Shown here: positions 23,049 to 34,037 of the stretch, in pieces
Numbering within the stretch: position 1 is the stretch's first letter
Layout: every line of letters starts with the position of its first letter
NCBI GenBank assembly: GCA_031841125.1
Contig: CM063106.1
Span: forward strand, 69,676,101 to 69,740,100
DNA length: 64,000 bases
Source: Acanthococcus lagerstroemiae
Taxonomy: Eukaryota > Arthropoda > Insecta > Hemiptera > Eriococcidae
Direction of reading: 5' to 3'
Notes under the pieces: model-generated
What the model was told of the DNA's origin: nothing
The model's input: only the letters and a program-made list of their open reading frames with translations
Database searches by the model: none
Made by a program: the position numbers and the translations under genes

Positions 23049-24990
23049 TGCAAGTCTATTTACACGTCGCAACATCTGCAGTTGTGTTTTTGGTAGCCGC
23101 AGACGTAGAAGAAGCAGTAGCGTCAGTACCCCAGTTCCCGGAATTCTCAAAACTGGACGCCCCCCCCCCCAACACTGGAGGAAACAGAGAATGCAATCAA
23201 GCTGCTGAAAAACGGTAAAGCGCCAGGACCCGACGCGCTCCCGGCTGAAATATTCAAACACGGGGAAAAGCAGCTACACAAAAAGCTGCACGCTCTTTTT
23301 CTGAAAATATGGAAAAAGGAAACTGCACCTAAGGACTTCCGAGACGCCTCCGTTGTCAACATATATAAGAGAAAGGGCGACAGGGCAGACTGCACGAACT
23401 ACCGGGGCATATCGTTGCTGAGTGCTGCTGGGAAAATCCTGGCCAGAATTATCATAACACGCCTTCAGACTGTACTAGAGACGCTCTTCCCGGAGTCGCA
23501 GGCTGGCTTCCGCCCAGGCCGGGGAACAGTGGACATGATGTTTGCTGTACGACAGGTCCAAGAAAAAATAAAGGAACAAAATTCACAACTCTATGCCGTC
23601 TTTATAGATCTGAAAAAGGCATTTGACATGGTACACAGAAAGGCGCTCTGGACGGCTCTCCGTCGGTTCGGATGCCCGGTCAAACTTGTCAACGTGCTCA
23701 CAAGTCTGCATGAGGGGAACGAGCATGCGTAATAGTGGGCGGCGAACTGACGGACGGCTTTCCGGTAACCAGCGGAGTACGACAGGGATGCGTTGCAGCC
23801 CCACTGCTCTTCAACGTGTTTATGACGGCAATGTTGACCCTAGTGGACAGAAAGCTGCTTGACAGAGGCATCAGCATCAACTACAGATATGAAGGAGGAC
23901 TATTTAACCGCAGCAGGATGAAAAGCAAAAAGACTGCTCGCCGCTTTATCACGGAACTTCAATATGCGGATGATCTGGTACTACTGGCGCATACAGAGGC
24001 GGAAGTGCAAAGAATCACAGACACGTTCGTACAAGTCTACAAACTCATTGGAATGGAGGTCAGCACGGAAAAAATCAAAACTCCTAACAGTAAACGTTCC
24101 CGGGGACACCAAAGTCGAAATCAACGGAGCGGAAATAGAAAAGGTTGACGAGTTCTGCTACCTTGGGGGAATAGTCGCAAGTGAAGGCGGACTAAACGCA
24201 GAGGTCAGTCAGCGCATACGGAAAGCCGCTGGCGCCATATATAAACTAAAAAGTAGAATATTCGACAACAGAGACTTGAAGAGGAGGATGAAAATTGGAG
24301 TATACCGCGCTGTGGTAATACCCACACTCCTATACGGGAGCGAGAGCTGGACACCGTACAGAGCGCAGGTCAGGGCGCTTGAAAAATTCCACCAGCGTCA
24401 ACTACGGAAAATTATGAATATCAAGTGGTCGGATTACATATCCAATACGCGGGTGCTGGAAATGGCCGAATGCGAATCCATAGAACGAATCCTAGCCCGT
24501 AACATGCTGCGGTGGCTAGGGCACTTGCACCGCATGCCGGACCAAAGAATACCCAAGCAGCTGCTCTACAGGGAATTGACCTCAGGCCGTCGCGCCATTG
24601 GCGAGCAGAGAAAAAGATTCAAGGACGTCTGCCACGCGCTGCTCAAAAGGCTGAACATCGAGAAAACCTGGGAAGAAATCTGTGCGGAAAGACCGCAGTG
24701 GAGGCAGGTGTGTCACAAGATCAGTGGCATTTTCGATAACAGGACACAAAGGTCATTGTCAACCGATGCACCCCGGGAAACCTTCACCTGCGATGAGTGC
24801 GGAAGGATTGTCACGTCAAAAATCGGACTCATCAGCCACCTTCGAGCCCACATGCGACGGAACTCAATCCGATGAAGAAGAAATAGGATCCTCAGACATT
24901 GAGGCCAGACGATTAATATCATGCGGAGTGTAAGTTTTTACTATTCCACCAGGGACGAAAAAAGGAGGGAGGCAACTTGGCTCCGAGCCT
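23049..24990 (+). mobile_element. 5'-truncated LINE (non-LTR retrotransposon) with C2H2 tail
   Basis: The element contains a reverse transcriptase and C-terminal region on the plus strand but no endonuclease domain, so it is 5'-truncated. The coding part ends at a stop at 24873-24875; a short 3' region follows. GATGGATCGATGGATC near 25015-25030 could be a repetitive 3' tail, but the repeat at 24993-25145 starts there as well, so the 3' boundary is approximate. It lies between long inverted repeats. Confidence 0.8.
23093..24875 (+). pseudogene. LINE reverse transcriptase with C-terminal zinc finger, frameshifted
   Basis: Recognisable RT blocks in order are KNGKAPGPD, NYRGISLLSAAGK, QAGFRPGRGTVD, FIDLKKAFD (first catalytic Asp), GVRQGCVAAPLLF, YADDLVLL (catalytic YADD) and FCYLGGIV. 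Then come LLYGSESW and RWLGHLHRM, typical of LINE C-termini, and a C-x2-C-x12-H-x3-H finger at 24789-24851. Three frame breaks are seen: in the C run 23160-23170, a missing base near 23727 that creates an early stop, and an extra C near 24083. RNase H is not seen. The exact clade is not certain. With these breaks it cannot make a full protein. Confidence 0.85.
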
Positions 24991-24992
24991 CT

Positions 24993-25145
24993 GCCGGAGT
25001 TGGGAAATTTTAATAGATGGATCGATGGATCAAAAGTTGGGAAAATCCAACAAGTCAGGAGGGTTGTTTTTTTTTTGTTTGTTTGTTCTAAGTCAATACT
25101 AGTAAGAAAATGTTATTTCGATACTTGGAAATTTTGAGTTCAGTC
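24993..25145 (+). repeat. Dispersed GTTGGGAAATTT repeat, copy 2
   Basis: GAGTTGGGAAATTTTAAT, AGTTGGGAAAATCCAACAAG, a T-rich run, then ATACTTGGAAATTTTGAGTT repeat the order found on the minus strand at 4885-5005. It lies between the LINE and the right inverted repeat, so it is either the LINE's own 3' end or part of the interrupted older element. Confidence 0.6.
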
Positions 25146-25157
25146 AGTTTCGGGAAC

Positions 25158-25385
25158 GCGCCTGTTGATTGGTTTGTGATAGATGTTGTTTTTTACTTCT
25201 TTGTACTAATTTCTCGGAACCGGTAGGAGAGAACGCAGTTTCTCACACCTGCGGTAACTTCTCCCACTCGACTGAGAGAATGTAAATAGATTCTCGCATT
25301 CAGCGGGAGGAATTGGCGGTGTTCATTAAAATGCAAGTTCTCGTACTAATTTTCATGCGAAAAATCGCATTTTTTATGCATCACA
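25158..25385 (-). repeat. Right inverted repeat flanking the LINE
   Basis: Reverse-complement partner of 22820-23048. It begins GCGCCTGTTGATTGGTTTG and runs outward through TTTCTCACACCTGC and GGAGAA-CGACTGAGAGAA to a less similar outer part containing CGCATTTTTTATGC. The arms differ by scattered substitutions and small indels. Confidence 0.7.
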
Positions 25386-26140
25386 TGTACCACATGATTT
25401 TTTCTATGAATGTACAAAAACGGCGGTTTTAAGCAATTTTTACGCTTTGTGATTTAAATTTAAAAAAAAAAAAGAAAAAAAAAGAGAGAGAGATAGAGAG
25501 AATTGTACTCTCCCGCGCTAGGTGATTTCATGTTTTCATCCAATTTTTCTTTAATAATGCGATTAAAATGTAATTTTTAGTGTGGAAAACAAACACAAAA
25601 ATCACGTGTTTCGCGCATGTATAAGAAAACGAGAGTGAGACAAATACCGTAAGTTAAAAATCGCGTTTTTCATACACGTGTAAAAAGACTTACCTCTAAG
25701 AGGTTGAAAATCGGAAACTATACTTTCCATTTAATGCGACCGTGACAGTGATCAATTTTTCAGTGAAACTTCAAAACATTATTATGTAATAGTGAGTAGA
25801 AATGAATTTGAAATTTTTTCAGTTGATCACTTTCGCCTCACAGGAATGGAACACAGTTTCAAATTTGCAATTTATAAGTTATTTTACATGTCAATTGAGC
25901 TCATGTGTATGTGCAGCTGTCTACTAAAGTCTACATCGTAGAACACACTCGCCCCGGTAAAATATCAGCTTTAGTCATAGAATGCTATGGCTGCTACCTC
26001 GGTAAATCATGGTTCAAAAAATTAAGCGATTTAGGCTACGCAAAATGGTGCCAATCTGATTCAAATGAGAGACACTGGTTGGAACTCTTCTTCGGGTTGC
26101 CCGATTACGTCTCATAGAAAGTTGAACATACATATTTTTA
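25386..26140. other. Non-coding stretch with GA repeat
   Basis: An A-rich and GA-repeat tract lies at about 25462-25501. Phrases around AAATCGCGTTTTT and ATACACGTGTA recur between 25340 and 25690 and may belong to the outer part of the interrupted inverted-repeat element. No gene recognised. Confidence 0.4.
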
Positions 26141-26455
26141 CAGAGGCATGGGCTCCCGCAGAGGGTAGCGGAGGTAGCGACCGCTACCTCATAAGCTTTC
26201 ATTAAAAAAAAAAAATCGTTTTGTGCATAATTAGGGATATTTGTGATTTAGGTAATTAAATCGTTCAATAATACATTTATTAACATTAAAAAAAAATTTA
26301 AAAAAATGAAAGTCTTTAAAGGTGAGAACAAGGAACAAGGTGCATATACTTAAATCACTAATCTCAATTTAGAAACAAAAATCGGGGTTGAATTATGGTC
26401 GTCAGCATTTTCTTTTACTACCTCATCAAAAAATTCTGCGGGCGCCCATGTATAG
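26141..26455. mobile_element. MITE with GCATGGGCTCCCGCAGA ends
   Basis: The left end CAGAGGCATGGGCTCCCGC pairs with the complement of the right end, CTATACATGGGCGCCCGC, both followed by AGA. GAGGTAG words follow on both sides inside. It is AT-rich internally and about 315 bp. CAGAGGC-type ends suggest hAT, but no 8-bp duplication could be found. Confidence 0.6.
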
Positions 26456-26749
26456 AGGGATCCGTGGTGGCAACTTTTATGTATCTGGTGTTACACGAGC
26501 TACACCCTGCAAGCACTTAGGCACCAACGGAGTAGCAAAAGCATCTCTTTTTGCTATACGTTAAAATATATGAAAATAGTAAAGAAATACAACCCTCTGT
26601 TAAAAATCATCGTGCGGCAAGAGGGGAACTTCATTCGACAACTGGTGAAGCCATTTCTGATCAGTACAAAAGATCGCTTTGCTATTGGTCTTCTAAATTT
26701 GTTTATGTCATTTCAAAACTCTTTACTTTAGCCGTTCCAGGACTTTCGG

Positions 26750-27365
26750 AGACTAACAGTTTGAGGCATTCCTAGCATCTTCTAAGTCTGTTATAAGATT
26801 CGATAGGACTACCTCGAACTCAACTATAACGCTGTAGAGGATGCTTGAAGATTCTTTAAAGCACTTCCAGCTTCTTCTGAAAGAACGTAAAACTAAAATT
26901 TTCTCAAATTTTATTCAAACGTTTTATAAGATTTTTCTGAACTCGCTTAAAACTCCGTCGGGTACTTCTAGCCTCTTTCAAACTTTACAAGACTTTTTCT
27001 AATACGATTAATATGCTGTAAGGCACGGATTTGCTTAAAATTCTTGCAGACACTTCCAGCCTCAAAATTTGTTTAAGACTCTGCCAAAGTTAATTAATAC
27101 AACGTGGCAAAAATTTTCCAGATTTATTCAACTTTTTCGAGCATCTGTAGCCTAGCCCTAATTTCAAACGATTAAGACTAAATATGCGGATTTCAAAATT
27201 GATTACAATACAACAAGTCTCGCCCGAACTTCTTGAAATGCTCCAAAGCACCTCCAACTGCTTCAAGACTGCAACAAACTCTGCAAGACTCTTTCAGGCT
27301 TGTTTCAAGCGCTGCAGTGACTTTCTCCGCTCTAATAGACATTTTCTTGTAAATTCTCTAGCGTG
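26750..27365. repeat. AAGACT-rich degenerate block
   Basis: Words like TTTAAGACT, CTTCCAGC, GACTCTTTCAG and ACTTTT recur irregularly, as in 240-975. It has no usable frame. Bases 26456-26749 ahead of it hold nothing recognised. Confidence 0.5.
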
Positions 27366-27384
27366 ACTACTTTCTGCATGGCAC

Positions 27385-27850
27385 GATGCGAGCGTCTAAG
27401 AAACGTCTTTTGTTATCTGCATACCTATACTCCCTGTACGTAAGGGGTCTGGTTGGCCGAGTGGATAGCGCGCTGGACTCGGAATTCGGAAGTCTCGGGT
27501 TCGAGTCCACGTACTCGCTACATTTCGACCTAGGCCGATTTTTCGACAAGATGAGAAGAGGACTAAGACAGCCTTAATAGCTTCCCCGACGTCCTTGAAG
27601 TAATGCTCGAAAGGGCAGATTCCAGGACTCGGGTTGAGATTAAATTAGAAAAGAGATACTGTACGTGATCTTTTCTAAGACATGTTCTTCTTCTTCTTAT
27701 TATTATTCTCATGACTCATTCTCCTTTTTCTCCCTCGATCGGGCAGGCAGGACATTCGTTCAGTTCAGTTACAGTTTATGCTTTAGCACTTTTGTTGAGG
27801 TATTTTTTAATTATCTATTGATTAATACACGCGCGTTTTCTCTAATTTCT
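27385..27850. repeat. Dispersed repeat X, copy 2, split by a SINE
   Basis: It matches 13700-14040 (see that copy for shared words). The SINE at 27442-27658 lies in its middle at the CTGTACGT site, so this repeat is older than the SINE. Confidence 0.6.
27442..27658 (+). mobile_element. tRNA-derived SINE, family 1, copy A
   Basis: The head holds both internal RNA polymerase III promoter boxes: A box TGGCCGAGTGG and B box GGTTCGAGTCC, about 35 bp apart. The body continues GACCTAGGCCG, GAAGAGGACTAAGACAGCC, ATGCTCGAAAGGGCAGATTC and ends in an AAATTAGAAAAG tail. CTGTACGT at 27434-27441 and 27659-27666 is a perfect 8-bp target duplication. The second copy is at 39700-39924. The head is not a functional tRNA because the acceptor ends do not pair. 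Confidence 0.9.
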
Positions 27851-27929
27851 CGTTTCTTTGATTTTGTATGCCCCCTCTGTGGTCCAGCCTAAGCACTTCT
27901 CTTGTACAATTACCAAGAAACTCGCAGCG

Positions 27930-28385
27930 CTGTAAGGTCCTTCTAATTTCTACACTCGTTTCAACTCTTTTTCATACAATTCAAGCTTCTTTCAAACTTG
28001 TTCAAGACTTTTCTAAATTGAAGCAGGGTTTAGTATTTTAAAAATTTCTCTAAACGCATCATTTTAAAATTCTATAAGATCTGTACATTGCTCTCAAATA
28101 TCTGTTAAAAGCTCTTGGTGATTCGTTCGTGCTTTACAAGACTCTTCCAAACTAGTTTGAAACCCTTTCGAACGCCTCCAGTCTTATCCAAATTTTTTAA
28201 AGACTTGTTAATACTGGTCAATATCTGTTTAAAACGCCTTAATACTCATCGAATTAAATCACTTCTAGCCCCTTCCAAACTAGTTTAGGCCTCTAAGGTT
28301 CTTCTAGTCTTATTCAAAACTACTTTAGACACTGTCAGCCTTGATCAAGACTCTTTAAGATTCTCCAGAAGGAACCGATTTTGGC
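27930..28385. repeat. AAGACT-rich degenerate block
   Basis: Dense words such as CAAGACTCTT, AAGATTC and ACTAGTTT, with no frame and no exact unit, like the other blocks of this type. Confidence 0.5.
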
Positions 28386-28599
28386 TTTCTACTGTACTTA
28401 GCAGAAGGATAAGCTGATTTTGAAAATTTCCTTTTCAATAAGCTGGCAATTTTTTGTTGGCAAGTTACGATGGGGCGAGGGAACATATTTCCTTGCCTCT
28501 TCCAATCTGGAATACCGGAATGGTTAGCAAATTTTTACCTTTCTCTCCAAGTAAATTAAGGAAAGGAGGAGGAAAGAGACTTAATTTTTAAGAATTAGC

Positions 28600-28960
28600 A
28601 GATCTTTCTAAGAAGGAGGAAGCGAGGAATTTGAAAAAAAAATCCAACAGCAGCATGGAAGGATATTATTGTTACATGGATACGTCATCCAAGCGACCGC
28701 GTGACACGCATACCCACATTCCACTGCACTCTCTAATCGTTCATTCTCGGCGTCGCTCAGCACTCCCTGTGTTGGCCGGTCGAAACGTGATGGAACGAAT
28801 GACTATGCAGATGATTACGCAACTACAAGAAGATGGTAACGTTTTTCTGCGGAACGATTTTTACGGAGCGTCTTCTGGAGACTGATTTCTGCGGAATTTT
28901 TCTCTTTCGTGTCGCGAGCCATTAGACATATCAATATTGAAGAACCGTTTGCTGCACCCT
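28600..28960. mobile_element. Fold-back family Z, single-arm copy
   Basis: The block from AGGAGGAAGCGAGGAATT to about AGAACC corresponds to one complete arm of the element at 41600-42080. Shared words are CATGGAAGGATATT, GTTACATGGA, GTCATCCAAGC, ACACGCATACCCACATTCCA, CGAAACGTGATGGAACGAATG and GGTAACGTTTTTCTGCGGAA. The mirror arm is absent. An 84-codon open frame here overlaps a similarly read frame in the other copy, but I recognise no transposase motif. Confidence 0.75.
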
Positions 28961-30640
28961 GAAGAAGTCCAAGTCATTGCTCTTGGGCAGGATTGGTGTC
29001 CACATGACCACAACACCATTCCGGGTCAATAAAAGTGCACATGTGTTCACGGATTATGTACCGGAAACATAAATCGGCTCAGTTTTAAACAGCCCCAAAA
29101 CACTGGCAGTCACACAGAATTTCCAATCACACCAACCTGCACCGACAGTCATCTTTCTGCCGTGCCGTTTTGATATGCGTGCGCTATACTGAGCGCATTT
29201 CACGCGCAATTTTGCTAGCAATGGTCGATGGTGCGTTTGTACGATTGGTACCCGAACAAGATGTCAGTTGCTACGAGACAAAAGCTATACAATTTTCACT
29301 GAACTTGAACAAGCTCAGTTAATGCTTCTGAAATGTTTGAACTACTCAATCTTTCACGATGATCAACCCCCAGTATACGAGTACATCTCAAGAGTCGGCA
29401 GCTCTTTATATCTCACTAACCATTAATATTTCGAAAATTAATTAGGCACGTCACGAATGCGAGTTATTTCGGTTAGAGTTGCGTATATATCTCCATAATC
29501 GATACCACACAATAAATTACACGAAATTACGGAACGTAATCATCGCGTTTCCTGCTTCCAAACTTACTGTGTGCAGCTTCTGCGTGTTTCTTTCGCTCGC
29601 GGTCCAGGGCAGAGTGCCGACTCCCACAGATACACGGAGAAGTATATTACAAAATCCATAACAGATAACAGAGCATTTTCGAGCGAACAAACTAACAAAC
29701 ACGGCAGAGGCGTCGTCTCCGTTGCATGCAAAAACCGAGCAAGGGAAACTGCAGCCATAAAAGGAAACAACGACGTCTGGCGTAAGGAGAAAGATGGACG
29801 GGCGGGAGAGACACTCGGGAAAACAAAAGCCTCGGCAATATGGAAATAAACAAAATTCAAACAGTCGTAAAGCAATGGCGAAATTGTAACTGTATCGCCG
29901 AAGCATAAATAAAACATTAATATGGAAAACCTTATTTCGAAAATATAACTCGCTCGCGTTTTCTGCTCTCGCGCCGAATGCTGAACCGAAACGAGCAGGA
30001 AGTATCAGTCGAGAGAGTTTTGAGATTTATCGTCGCCCAAATTCACCGAACTCGATTTCTGTATCACGTTCGTTCGTTTAATTAGTTCGAGGAAATTTTC
30101 GGTTTCAGTAATTTGTAACCGCGTAGTGGGGGACAGGGCTGCAACGGATCTGCAACCACTGAGGATGAGTGCAAGTCGTCGATGGCTGCGACTGAAGAGT
30201 CCCTCTTATTTAGCCAAGCTTCTCGCTTCAGCTACACGTAACCCTCCAAATATTTTTAATAACTGGAAAATCAATCTACAATTTTAGCCCCCCAGGTTCA
30301 CATTAACACAGGTCGCGGCTTGCTTTCAAAATCTAGACTGTGATTTTTTAGAATTAGCGTCTGTTATCTCGTGATTATGTGACTCAATCAACTTATGATT
30401 CGAAGAAAACGCCGTGAAAAGGGTCTTCTAAAGAAAGGTTCCATTGTCTACCACACAGTCATGATCCACAAATTGGGGAAAAACTGTTCAAAATACTAAG
30501 AGATTATAATTTTTCAAAACGATGCCAACGCAGTCTTACCCAAATATTTCAGCATTTCAAGTTTTTACGCTATTTTGCAGATCACAGTTAGAGTGTAAAA
30601 AATACTCGTGAACTTTTTGGTGAAGGGCCATATCCTTGAG
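28961..30640. other. Non-coding stretch with a CpG-containing block
   Basis: No gene recognised. About 29430-30130 is non-repetitive and CpG-containing; open frames on both strands there (for example 29517-29906) show no domain. It could be regulatory or conserved non-coding DNA. Confidence 0.4.
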
Positions 30641-31080
30641 GTTTCAATATGAGGTTCATATCACTGCAGTCTCCCCCTCCCCTATCTCTTTATCATCACT
30701 CTATACTAAAAAAGTAAAATCCGGTTCCACCACCACCGCCCCCGGGAGAAAAAACGCATTGCGGGTTGCCTACCTGAAAATCAGAAAAATTGCAGGGGTA
30801 GATCAGCTACTTTCAAGGACATAATCTGTTCTAACATAGAAGATCTCCAAGTTTTAAGACATAACCGACATAATAAGATATAATAAAAAGACACATAATG
30901 ACCTCTAATTCCCATAATCTCCAAGATCTCAAGTTGCAAGATATAATACATAGTCTAACTTAAGATATGTATAGAGGCTGATATAGTGTTCATAGGACAG
31001 ACCAGCTACCTTCGACTCTGAGATCTCAGGTCCTTATGACGCCATCATCATCACGCTCTGCGGGTTGCCTACCCTGTCCG
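30641..31080. repeat. Region with repeated TGCGGGTTGCCTACC and GATATAAT words
   Basis: The 15-mer TGCGGGTTGCCTACC occurs at 30760, 31059 and 31119. Between them lies an AT-rich part with repeated AAGACATAAT/AAGATATAAT words. A phrase near 30645 (ATATGAGGTTCATAT followed by CACTGCA and a C-rich run) recurs near 32692 (ATATGAGGTCCATAT), so the polypurine block 31080-32560 is bracketed by a direct repeat. Confidence 0.6.
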
Positions 31081-32560
31081 TTCATTCCTCATTTCTCCAA
31101 AAGTAGGCAAACCCACATGCGGGTTGCCTACCCTGCCCCTTAATTGCACAATTTTCCAGGGGTAGCCTACCCTCAGGAGGGGGTTCATGGTTGAGGAGGA
31201 AGCTCCTGAAGGGGGAGGAGGGCCCTGCGGGGGCGTGAGCTGTGGACGGAGATAGAGGCTCTGGGTGGGGCGGGGGGTTAATATGAGTAAGAGGACCTGA
31301 TGCGGGAGAGGCTGGTGGCAAAGTGGGGTCTTGAGGGGGAAGGGCTCTCGAGGGGGGTCACGGTTATGAGAGCTCCTGGGTGAATGGCCAGGGATCTTTG
31401 AGGGGGTCGGAGGAAGTGAGGACAGAAGCTGTGGAGGGAGATAAATCCTAGGGGGTAGTGGCAGGTGTGGGGTCCAGGTGGCGGTGGAAATCCTTGGTAG
31501 GAGAGGGGCTATTGACAAAGGAGGAGGTAGTGGTTGGTGAGGGTCCTGGAGGAGCAGTAAAACTTTGGTAGATAAAGGCCTGGGGGTATAAGAGTTACTC
31601 ATGCTAGAGGAAGGAGTTCCTGAAGAGGGAGAAAAACCACGGCGGTGGCGGGGACTGTAGAGGGAGATACAAGTTTCGGGGAGGGGATAATGGTGTGTAA
31701 GAAGGTCCTTGGTGAGAGAGGTGGCCGGGAAGGTAAATGAAGGCCGTAGTGCGGAAGGTTCTGGTCCCGGGGAGGTGGTATTGAGGGGAAGGGTTCTCAT
31801 GGGGGAGGGGTGGTCGTGGTGGTGGAGGAAGTCCTGGGTGAAAGAGGGACTGGGGGGGGGGAATGAAAGCCATGGTGCGGAAGGGGCTGGTAGCGGGGGT
31901 CTGAAGGAGAAGAGTGGTCATGGTGGTGGGAGCTCCTCAGTGGAGGACCAAGGGATCTTTGAGGGAGTGGAGACAAGGAAGCCGCAGAGCAGTAGAAGAG
32001 GAAGGCTGCAGCGAAGGATTAAGGCCTTAATTGGGGAGGGTGTAGTGATGGGTGAAGAGGTCGTGGTGGAGGTTTGGTACGTGAACAGAAATGAAAGACA
32101 TAGTGGCGTGGGGGTGGTCGGGGGGAGACTAGGTGGAGGACTAGGTGATGATTGGTGGGATGAACGGAGGGTGCAATGTGGGGTGAAGCTGTGGATGGAG
32201 AAGGTCATGGAGAGAGGGAGAGGGTAATGTGAAGAGAATAGAGCCCAGGTGGTGGAGGTTGGTTGTGGTGGTTGATGATTGTAGAGGTGAGGAGGAAGTC
32301 CAAGCGAGAGGGCCTACCCGAATGTGCAGAAGAAAAGGGTTCGCAGGGAGGGATACTGCGGAGGTAAACGACCATGGGATGGGCATTGAAGCCTCTGGTA
32401 CGAGATTATGGCGATTGTGGGGGAGGAGTTTGTGGCTGAGGAGGGCTGCGATTGTTGAAGTGTGACCGAGGAGGGGGTCGTGGTGGAGGAGGAGGCTCGT
32501 GATGAAGAAAGGATGGAAGGGGGTTCATGGTGGAAGATTGAGGACCGCTGATAGAGGGGA
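31080..32560. repeat. Polypurine minisatellite (~1.5 kb)
   Basis: The plus strand is strongly G+A biased. Diverged repeated phrases include GAGGAGGAAG-TCCTGAAG-GGG (31193 and 31612), GGGATCTTTGAGGG (31390 and 31950), GGAGATA-AGG-TCTGGG, and GGTGGTGGAGG. Copies of particular phrases lie about 420 and 560 bp apart, so the unit is complex or has been rearranged. The pyrimidine strand has few stop codons and yields long Pro/Ser/Thr-rich frames, best explained as composition artefacts. Confidence 0.75.
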
Positions 32561-32789
32561 AGCAAAAGAAGCGCAAAGCAAACCTCAACTCAGGAACAAA
32601 AGTTTTAGACCAAACACTGTGGACCGTGTGACGGTGGGGGTTGGGCCGCGAAGTGGTAGTATTTCATATTTTTTCTCGATATCTAATTTATTTGATATGA
32701 GGTCCATATTACTGCACACTTCCCCTCCCCCACATATTCCACATTTTAAGTCAATAACTATTTTCAACGGTAGTATCTAGTGTAGGGAA

Positions 32790-34037
32790 GTACACGTATT
32801 AGTTTTAAAATGGTGACTGTTCCTACAGAACGCTGATGCCCAAGGGGGAGCGGGGTTAGTAATACGACAGCTCCTCAATCAAGAATTTCTGGAATCATGC
32901 GACTAAAATAAAATTATTCGTTAGTGTTTCGTTGTTCAAGTATACCTACTTGTTTTGTTGCTCACCCCTTTTTACAGCGACGAACCGAAGCGATTTTAAG
33001 ATCGATTGAAAAACATTCTCTTTTCGCAGCTTCGCGATCCTTTCAATCAGAGACCATTTGTCGGAATACTTTGGATCGGGTGAGAGAGGAATTTATAAAC
33101 CTTAGGTTAGTGATCTACAAAAATTCATTTTCCGTGCAGGAAAAAAATAGAAACTCTGTTTCATAGATCAAAATTGGACCAAAAAATTTACCCTTATTTT
33201 TGACTCAGTAATCAGCATCATCTTATAATTATGGTTACAAGGGGACGCTGATAAACTACAGTAAATAATTATACTTACACATTTTGAATACCTATTATTG
33301 ATTACTTTAGTCAAACTCACCTGAAACATCAAAAAAACACGAAATATGTTAGAATATAACAAAATATTTTACGTACATTGCAAAGCATCAAACAATCAGG
33401 CAAACTAGTCAGAACAGTCGCGGCGCGAGAAGGAGTCATATCCCCCTTCCAATATTGTTTGAAAAGTACACTGGGAAAAGATTAACGGTAATTGCTAGAA
33501 TTTTCTAAATCTTAATAGAATTACAGTAATCTTTAGGGTCGGCGCAGCCAAGCCTTATACAATGGAAAAAACAGTAGGAGTAATAACGTTCCACCTAACG
33601 CAACAGTGGCGCTTGCGGTTTAAAACGTAAGTATGTGGACAAACAAACGAGATACACGAGAACGAATCGCGTTTGTTTTCAACAGTGGCGCTTGTGGTTT
33701 TAAATGTAAAAGTGAACGTAATCGTGTGTAAAAGAAACAAATAGGAAAATGGTTTTACATCGTGTTTGCAGTCTCTGCAAAAGTGACTTGAAGTACCAAC
33801 ATACAGAATCGATGAAAAGAGTTCATTTTGTGAAGTTTGTAACATTATTGTGTATAATTCTTGCTGAAATTAGGGTCGGCATGAACCAACCGACATTTGT
33901 AAACAAAATGAGTTATTAGTATCGTTGGAAAGAGCGTAAAATGTAGAGTTTTTCAGAATTGGGCCCCGATAAAAAAAATGTGTAGGTACTCAGTTTGATC
34001 AAAGCTTGTCAGTAAACGCTATGTCATATAGTTTTTA
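32790..34037. other. Non-coding stretch, no recognised gene
   Basis: A phrase CAACAGTGGCGCTTG is duplicated 80 bp apart (near 33601 and 33681). TAGGGTCGGC occurs at 33534 and 33870. No gene or transposon termini could be established. Confidence 0.4.

Noticed and set aside
27446..27520. Possible tRNA gene on the plus strand
   Set aside because: A and B boxes are present, but a second copy at 39706 shares the non-tRNA body and tail and both have target duplications; it is a SINE.
31069..31800. 243-codon Pro/Ser/Thr-rich frame on the minus strand
   Set aside because: It lies wholly in the polypurine minisatellite, where the pyrimidine strand rarely forms stop codons; overlapping long frames on both strands show that composition, not selection, keeps them open.
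31709..32227. 172-codon Gly/Glu-rich frame on the plus strand
   Set aside because: Same minisatellite artefact read on the other strand; no domain or splice context.
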